Below are positions 59,386 through 63,801 of a DNA stretch of 63,801 bases, piece after piece. The stretch is taken from the NCBI GenBank assembly GCA_900772565.1, contig CAAHET010000180.1:1-63801 (forward strand), read 5' to 3'. Source of the stretch: an uncultured Faecalibacterium sp. Lineage in GTDB: Bacteria; Bacillota; Clostridia; Oscillospirales; Ruminococcaceae. The position numbers were made by a program, and so were the translations under genes. Position 1 is the first letter of the stretch. Every line of letters begins with the position of its first letter. Below the pieces are notes generated by a model that was not told where the DNA came from, ran no database searches, and was given only the letters and a program-made list of their open reading frames with translations.

Positions 59386-59420
59386 AAAGGCGCTTAGCGA
59401 TCTTCTCGCTAAGCGCCTTT
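59386..59420 (+). terminator. murR terminator
   Basis: AAAGGCGCTTAGCGA and TCGCTAAGCGCCTTT, perfect, five-base loop. After it, 59421-59918 is AT-richer than its surroundings and holds no gene I can support. Confidence 0.9.
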
Positions 59421-59918
59421 GCTCCCGTTGACGAAAGTATAGCGTTTTTTGCTGGTTCTTTCAATCCGAAAAGTGCAGTAACTTTTTCGTCAGGCAGTTT
59501 TGTGTTTTGTAAGGTGTTACAATATTTCACTTTGCTTTTTGTAAGTTTTGACAAGTCAGCTTTCTTTCCTTGCAAAAAGCCAACCGTGCAAACGGGGTGC
59601 AGAAAGTGTGCAGGGGCTTTTTTGCTGAATGCAAGACTTTTTTCCAATAAATGCTGCAATCATTCTCAGATCGTCCAGTTCTGGCTTGCCGACTGCAGAT
59701 CCACCATGTGGGTGTACAACGCTGCCGCGATGGACTGCTTTTCCACCGCCCGAATTTTGTCGGAAAGGCCGGACAGATACCGCTTGCCGAAAAAGGACAG
59801 GGGCAGCTTACGCAGCCGCGATGCACCAGCGGATGAAGGGTTTTGTTTTTTCTTTCTTCCTTTTCTTCCGCTCCTGTGCATCTATTTTATGATTTTCATG
59901 CAAAAATCGCAGCGGTCG

Positions 59919-60551
59919 TTACCCTTTCTTTTTGTATCCACAGTCGCAGTAGGGTCCGCCGGAGGCAAGGGTATACTGCCGCACAAAGTCGGTTACGCCG
60001 CCTGCTTCGCTCATGGTATAGTCCAGATGGCACAGGGCGGGGGTCAGGTCGTAAAGCCCCAGCTCCTTCATCAGCACACAGATGCCGCACTTGGTAAAGC
60101 GACCCTCGTAGCCACTGCCATCCGGGTATTCGTAAAACTCCATGTTCCACGAGTAGGGGTTGCGGTCGGCGGCATTCAGAGCGGCGGTTGCCTTCATAGC
60201 AGCAATATCCTTTGCGGTGAACTTGCTTTTTCCGCTCTTGCGGCAGAACCACTGCATAGGTGCTGTCATCATGGATCTTGCGTAGTAATCTGTCAGCCTG
60301 TCCACCTCCGGGCGCTGCGGCATGGAAAGAATGAACACCCCGATCAGGGCGCAGTTGACAAGATTCATTTTGAAGCGGTCGGCTTTTTCGAACTCCGGCA
60401 GTCTGCGGATGATCTGCCGGTATTGCGGCTTTGCCTTTTTCGTGATGGCTTTTGCAGCTGCTGCATCATAGCCCAGCACCGCGGTCAGCTGCTTTTGAAA
60501 GGAACCGGCAAACAGCGCCCACATTCCAAAGGGCATCCCGGCATACTTCAT
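59919..60551 (-). CDS. L-2-amino-thiazoline-4-carboxylic acid hydrolase-like protein
   Basis: 210 residues; GGAGG is 7-8 bases before ATG. Middle: KDIAAMKATAALNAADRNPYS split with WNMEFYEYPDGSGYEGRFTKC, GICVLMKELGLYDLTPALCHLDY and a Cys-rich end (GGPYCDCGYKKKG). This fits the ATC-hydrolase family, named for cysteine synthesis from a thiazoline in Pseudomonas but widespread with unknown roles. The CxxC and YCDCGY suggest metal binding. Its start overlaps the methyltransferase stop (ATGA). Confidence 0.75.
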   Translation of the reverse strand: MKYAGMPFGMWALFAGSFQKQLTAVLGYDAAAAKAITKKAKPQYRQIIRRLPEFEKADRFKMNLVNCALIGVFILSMPQRPEVDRLTDYYARSMMTAPMQWFCRKSGKSKFTAKDIAAMKATAALNAADRNPYSWNMEFYEYPDGSGYEGRFTKCGICVLMKELGLYDLTPALCHLDYTMSEAGGVTDFVRQYTLASGGPYCDCGYKKKG

Positions 60552-61390
60552 TGTCTGCCTCCAAACCCGATCTTCACGATCTGCATTTTCATTCCGTTGT
60601 CCCCGACCTTTGCAAGAAAGTGGAAAAAGCCGCTGACGGAAGGGTCTCTCAAATCGTTGTACCCCAGCATATAGCCCCGGCTGGACACCTGCAAACGGCT
60701 GTCCCATGGGGAAAGCTCACTTTTTGCATCCGAAACCGCAAAATACGCCCCTACATCCTTGATTTTAGCCGTTCTGAGCCACGTTTTTGCGATCATCTTC
60801 ACTGCCGTCCGGTTGGCAGCATCAAAGACCAGCACACCGCCGGGAAAGGCATCTGCCATCCCCTGCACCAGCGCCTTGACCTGCTGGGTCAGGAAATAAT
60901 AGAACACCCCGGAGGCAAAGAACACCGCCCCGCCGGAGGCGTCGATCTTGTCAAACCATGCGGGGTCTTTCAGGTCGCAGGGGATGTTTTGCTCCCGTTC
61001 CCCGGAGGGCAGAAGCTGCTCCCGCAAGGCAATGACATCGGGAAAGTCCAGATTGTAGATTTTGCATCTGCCGTTGTCGCAGGCTCTGCCGGTGTTATCC
61101 AGCCCGCAGCCCAGATTGACCACCGCCGCGCAGGGGTGCGTTTTCAGGTATGCCCGCACCTCCCACGCAAGGTCATTCTGCCGCATGGCTACCTCCAGCG
61201 CACCGAAACGCTGCATCAGGCTGCGGGAGTTTTTCTCTGCCTCTGAAAAATCGTAGTCTATCTGGTCGAGCAGACGCACCGCCGTTTCGTCCCGATAAAG
61301 GTTTGGGTACAGCTCGGTACACAGCTTTCGGAAATACAGCGGGAGGATCAGCGTCTTCTGCACGGTGTTTTTCTCGATTTTGTATTTCAT
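60548..61390 (-). CDS. LCM-family class I SAM-dependent methyltransferase
   Basis: 280 residues. VVNLGCGLDNTGRACDN (SAM motif I), YNLDFPDVIALREQLLPSG and VFFASGVFYYFLTQQVKAL match the leucine-carboxyl-methyltransferase-like group, which includes small-molecule O-methyltransferases of secondary metabolism. Substrate unknown. Overlaps both neighbours by four bases, so the three proteins are made together. Confidence 0.82.
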   Translation of the reverse strand: MKYKIEKNTVQKTLILPLYFRKLCTELYPNLYRDETAVRLLDQIDYDFSEAEKNSRSLMQRFGALEVAMRQNDLAWEVRAYLKTHPCAAVVNLGCGLDNTGRACDNGRCKIYNLDFPDVIALREQLLPSGEREQNIPCDLKDPAWFDKIDASGGAVFFASGVFYYFLTQQVKALVQGMADAFPGGVLVFDAANRTAVKMIAKTWLRTAKIKDVGAYFAVSDAKSELSPWDSRLQVSSRGYMLGYNDLRDPSVSGFFHFLAKVGDNGMKMQIVKIGFGGRQ

Positions 61391-62175
61391 ATCGGGCCCT
61401 CACACTTTCTGATAAACGGCAACTTCGGCATATCGTCATGCGCAGCGATAGATGCCAGCATTTCAGCAAAGCCCTTCGGATCACGAATCTGATATTGCAT
61501 GTGATCGTATCCTTCAAACACGGGATAATGGCTGCGGGGATAGGCTTTCATCACTGCCTGACGGTATTTGAAATGCTCTTCTATGCTGCCAAACTCGAAA
61601 TAGGTCTGCTTTTGCAGTTCTTTGGGAAGGGACGGAAAGGGTTTATCCTCCAGACTGTCCGAAATATGCCGCCGCAAATTTGTGTAGGTCAAATTTTCCC
61701 CTGCGGCTATAAAATACGGCTTTATAGAATCATCGTCACACCACAGGATCTTTTTCAGTGTGCCGCCCTTCGACCAATACAGGCTCCTGATAGCGAAATA
61801 CAGAAACGGCGTCATAATGCGGCGCGTACCTTTTCCGATCTGCGCAAACTGCCCGCCATCGAAGAAAACGTGTCCAATGGGCAACTCCGTGTTTGTCAAA
61901 AACGCCATGGCAAGGTCGGCACCGATCGAAGAGGCCACAACCAGTTCAAGGTATTCCACCCCCTGCGATTTCAGGTATGCTTCCACCTGACGAACCTCGT
62001 CTGCCTTGCTGACATATTTCTGCCCTTTGCAGTACACGGTGGAGGTTGGTAAAATGCAGAAATACCGATTCTGTAAATATTGCGCAACCGGTTCGCTGCT
62101 TTCTCCCGTCACGCCCATTGCATGAAAAAACAAAACTGCGGGAGCATTCCGATTTCCCAATGTCTTAAACCTCAT
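61387..62175 (-). CDS. alpha/beta-fold hydrolase
   Basis: 262 residues; GGAAAGGAG precedes ATG. FFHAMGVTGESSEPVAQYL (oxyanion loop), then LELVVASSIGADLAMAFL where the elbow is A-S-S-I-G, so the nucleophile would be the Ser of S-x-G with Ala in place of the first Gly. IGHVFFDGGQFAQIGKG and late SHYPVFEGYDHMQY with a possible catalytic His. Esterase or amidase of unknown substrate. First long gene of the three-gene operon. Confidence 0.75.
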   Translation of the reverse strand: MRFKTLGNRNAPAVLFFHAMGVTGESSEPVAQYLQNRYFCILPTSTVYCKGQKYVSKADEVRQVEAYLKSQGVEYLELVVASSIGADLAMAFLTNTELPIGHVFFDGGQFAQIGKGTRRIMTPFLYFAIRSLYWSKGGTLKKILWCDDDSIKPYFIAAGENLTYTNLRRHISDSLEDKPFPSLPKELQKQTYFEFGSIEEHFKYRQAVMKAYPRSHYPVFEGYDHMQYQIRDPKGFAEMLASIAAHDDMPKLPFIRKCEGPI

Positions 62176-62206
62176 CGCAGCTCCTTTCCTCAGTGAATAA
62201 AAACCG

Positions 62207-62269
62207 TCATACGCCGCCTTCCGGCAGCAGCACCGGGGTATCCTCTGCACTAAACGCGTAAATCTTCAT
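62207..62269 (-). CDS. possible 20-residue leader peptide
   Basis: MKIYAFSAEDTPVLLPEGGV then TGA; GAAGGA lies about ten bases before ATG. It ends 31 bases before the hydrolase start. It could be an upstream regulatory ORF or a remnant of a longer gene. Confidence 0.35.
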   Translation of the reverse strand: MKIYAFSAEDTPVLLPEGGV

Positions 62270-62346
62270 CGTGGTGCATTCCTTCTATTTTTATTTCCTA
62301 CCTGCAATGGAAGAGACGCCCTTCCTTGTGCAGGGCAGAGCCATGG

Positions 62347-62362
62347 GTTAGACAATGCTAAC
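62347..62362. promoter_or_regulatory. GTTAG box 1 in the leader of the hydrolase operon
   Basis: GTTAGACAATGCTAAC: GTTAG, 6 bases, CTAAC. Confidence 0.6.
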
Positions 62363-62374
62363 TTTTAACTCTGT

Positions 62375-62394
62375 AAAAAGCCGCTTCACAGCGG
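62375..62394 (-). terminator. small hairpin with T run (ZIP terminator or attenuator)
   Basis: CCGCT, GTGA, AGCGG, C, TTTTT on the minus strand, between the promoter at 62408 and box 1. Confidence 0.5.
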
Positions 62395-62407
62395 TCCCTC
62401 TGCCAAA

Positions 62408-62436
62408 ATAATACGCCCTGCTGTTGTCTCTGTCAA
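62408..62436 (-). promoter_or_regulatory. promoter of the hydrolase-methyltransferase operon
   Basis: On the minus strand TTGACA (62431-62436), 17 bases, TATTAT (62408-62413). Confidence 0.75.
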
Positions 62437-62494
62437 GGAGTTTAGGCATTTTCGGAGATTTCGAAAGAGATTTCGCTTTCAGGAACTCCAACTG

Positions 62495-63277
62495 TCACCC
62501 TAATGCCACATCCAACACCATCATCATACTGAAGCCTACCGCAAAAAACACCGTGCCAACGTTGGAGTGCTGCCCCTGCGACATTTCCGGGATCAGTTCC
62601 TCCACCACCACATACAGCATGGCTCCGGCGGCAAAGCTGAGCAGATAGGGCAACGCCGGCACCACGATACCTGCCGCCAGAATCGTCAGCACTGCCCCGA
62701 TGGGCTCTACAATGCCGGACAGCACACCGCCCCAGAACGCCCGGCCTTTTTTCATTCCTTCTGCCCGCAGAGGCATGGAGATGATAGCACCCTCCGGGAA
62801 GTTCTGGATGGCAATACCAAGGGAAAGCGCCAGCGCCCCGGCAGCGGTGATCTGAGCAGTTCCGGCAAGGTATCCGGCGTAGACCACACCCACTGCCATG
62901 CCCTCCGGGATGTTGTGCAGCGTCACCGCCAGAACCATCATGGTGGTGCGCTGGAGCTGACTTTTGGGGCCTTCGGCCTGCAAGCTGTTCTGGTGCAGAT
63001 GCGGGATGAGATGATCCAGCAGCAGCAAGAACAGGATGCCCAGCCAGAAACCCACTGCCGCCGGGAAAAATGCCAGCCTGCCAAGATCTGCGGCTTGCTC
63101 CATGGCCGGAATCAGCAAGCTCCATACCGATGCCGCCACCATGACCCCGGCGGCAAAGCCGGTGAGGGCACGCTGGATGCCGTCACGCAAAGCATTTTTC
63201 AAAAAGAACACACAGCCCGCTCCAAGGCTTGTGCCCAGAAACGGGATCAAGATCCCCCAAAATGCGTCTTGTATCAT
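62495..63277 (-). CDS. ZIP-family divalent metal transporter
   Basis: 260 residues, eight membrane segments. Metal-binding TM4 VTLHNIPEGMAVG (HNIPEG 121-126) and TM5 IQNFPEGAIIS (158-163), His-rich loop DHLIPHLHQ (88-96). ZupT-like uptake of zinc, iron or manganese. AAGGAGG lies before ATG. Promoter overlapped by a GTTA-box, suggesting metal-dependent repression. Confidence 0.93.
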   Translation of the reverse strand: MIQDAFWGILIPFLGTSLGAGCVFFLKNALRDGIQRALTGFAAGVMVAASVWSLLIPAMEQAADLGRLAFFPAAVGFWLGILFLLLLDHLIPHLHQNSLQAEGPKSQLQRTTMMVLAVTLHNIPEGMAVGVVYAGYLAGTAQITAAGALALSLGIAIQNFPEGAIISMPLRAEGMKKGRAFWGGVLSGIVEPIGAVLTILAAGIVVPALPYLLSFAAGAMLYVVVEELIPEMSQGQHSNVGTVFFAVGFSMMMVLDVALG

Positions 63278-63293
63278 GTAGTACCTCCTTGCG

Positions 63294-63309
63294 GTTATCC
63301 ATAACTAAC
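63294..63309. promoter_or_regulatory. GTTAG box 3 at the ZIP transcription start
   Basis: GTTATCCATAACTAAC, one mismatch to GTTAG-N6-CTAAC, ten bases downstream of the ZIP -10. Confidence 0.6.
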
Positions 63310-63318
63310 CGCGTAAAA

Positions 63319-63347
63319 AGTATACTGCGCTCCAGCAAAAAGGTCAA
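63319..63347 (-). promoter_or_regulatory. ZIP gene promoter
   Basis: On the minus strand TTGACC (63342-63347), 17 bases, TATACT (63319-63324). Confidence 0.75.
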
Positions 63348-63423
63348 GGGCTTTGCGGCATAGCGAATACAGCTGGTTTCCCGCCTTGAAAAAATTCATC
63401 CCGGCAAACTTGTCGGCTTCTGC

Positions 63424-63452
63424 TTGACAACGCCCTGTTGGCGTGCTATTTT
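63424..63452 (+). promoter_or_regulatory. promoter of the last gene
   Basis: TTGACA, 17 bases, TATTTT. A GGGG-TTT-CCCC hairpin with TTTTTTT follows at 63487-63509. Confidence 0.65.
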
Positions 63453-63518
63453 AATCCCACAGATTTGTTTTGCCTAACCATTTAAAGGGGTTTCCCCCTG
63501 CATTTTTTTGCGCCAATT

Positions 63519-63534
63519 GTTAGGTATTGCTAAC
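63519..63534. promoter_or_regulatory. GTTAG box 2 before the last gene
   Basis: GTTAGGTATTGCTAAC, 32 bases before the start codon; a half site CCTAACC lies at 63473-63479. Confidence 0.6.
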
Positions 63535-63566
63535 CACTTTCGAAAATGAGATAGAGGTATGTTACA

Positions 63567-63801
63567 ATGAGATTGAAAAAGGTATTTGCAGGTGCACTTG
63601 CGGCCGCCATGCTGGTGTGCGCCGTGGCGGTCCCGGCCTTCGCTGCGGAAGATGTGGAGCAGGAGAACTGCCTGTCCTCCAGCTACGTCCAGATGAACAT
63701 CCCTTACGCCGACTTCTACAAGGCTGCCGGTGTGGACAACGCATCTGAGATCGACGCTGTTACCAGCGCCACCAAGAACAAGACCCGTGCAGGTAACCTT
63801 G
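63567..63801 (+). CDS. secreted protein, N-terminal part
   Basis: 78 residues before the window edge. Signal peptide MRLKKVFAGALAAAMLVCAV with cut near AFA-A. The mature start has YVQMNIPYADFYKAAGVDN and DAVTSATKNKTRAGNL, a block I associate loosely with Tp47-like or FMN-binding-type secreted clostridial proteins. GATAGAGGT precedes the ATG. Preceded by a GTTAG box, so metal-linked expression is possible. Confidence 0.55.
   Translation, partial: MRLKKVFAGALAAAMLVCAVAVPAFAAEDVEQENCLSSSYVQMNIPYADFYKAAGVDNASEIDAVTSATKNKTRAGNL

Overview
The window looks like a chromosomal segment of a GC-rich (by eye near 60%) Gram-positive gut clostridium of the Oscillospiraceae, most like Faecalibacterium or a close relative. 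The evidence is AGGAGG-type ribosome binding sites, an hrcA/CIRCE heat-shock operon, a spoVAC-AD-AE operon with spoVT, EEMTY...GG leader peptides and the dispersed hairpin repeats. The genus is an inference from protein style. No tRNA, rRNA, CRISPR array, transposase or phage module was recognised.

Layout, left to right. The end of rpsT (1-214) faces a minus-strand spoVA operon (287-2528). Plus-strand genes follow: a VanY-type carboxypeptidase, a DUF4358 lipoprotein, an MBOAT/DHHW pair for polysaccharide acylation, and two paralogous double-glycine leader peptides (7138-7905). The minus-strand hrcA-grpE-dnaK-dnaJ operon (8154-13104) has a canonical CIRCE, and spoVT lies beyond it. From 14.2 to 23.5 kb come a BaiN/HI0933-type flavoprotein, an ECF S component divergent from a MocR regulator lacking its PLP lysine, a degenerate LCP-like protein, an AGCS symporter, a MATE pump and a Tat-signal alpha/beta hydrolase.

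From 32.1 back to 23.8 kb, eight tightly spaced minus-strand genes form one apparent operon: rpe, rnfD, rnfE, rnfA, a DUF4015 protein, a DUF1015 protein, a DEAD-box helicase and rlmA. Next are a two-component system, ychF, mtnN, a half-size EamA transporter, a MarR regulator, an NhaC antiporter and a FlK-like thioesterase. An ArsR/HMA/P-type ATPase metal-efflux cluster follows (41.2-43.9 kb). A complete histidine operon (44.3-52.7 kb) encodes a HisZ-HisG fusion, then HisD, C, B, H, A, F, IE and a PHP histidinol phosphatase.

The last part holds a second MATE pump, a MurNAc utilisation locus (murQ-murP-mupG divergent from murR), and a translationally coupled operon of unknown purpose (alpha/beta hydrolase, LCM-type methyltransferase, ATC-hydrolase-like protein). 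A ZIP metal transporter and the start of a secreted protein end the window. The last three transcription units each carry a GTTA(G/T)-N6-CTAAC dyad, suggesting one shared, probably metal-responsive, regulator.

Nine copies of a hairpin-rich 50-390 bp intergenic repeat are scattered through the window, one inside the his operon. The least explained items are the two GG-leader peptides, the helically phased TGTGGAAAA array before the metal ATPase, the GTTAG-box regulon, the coupled methyltransferase operon and the Rnf trio without B, C and G.
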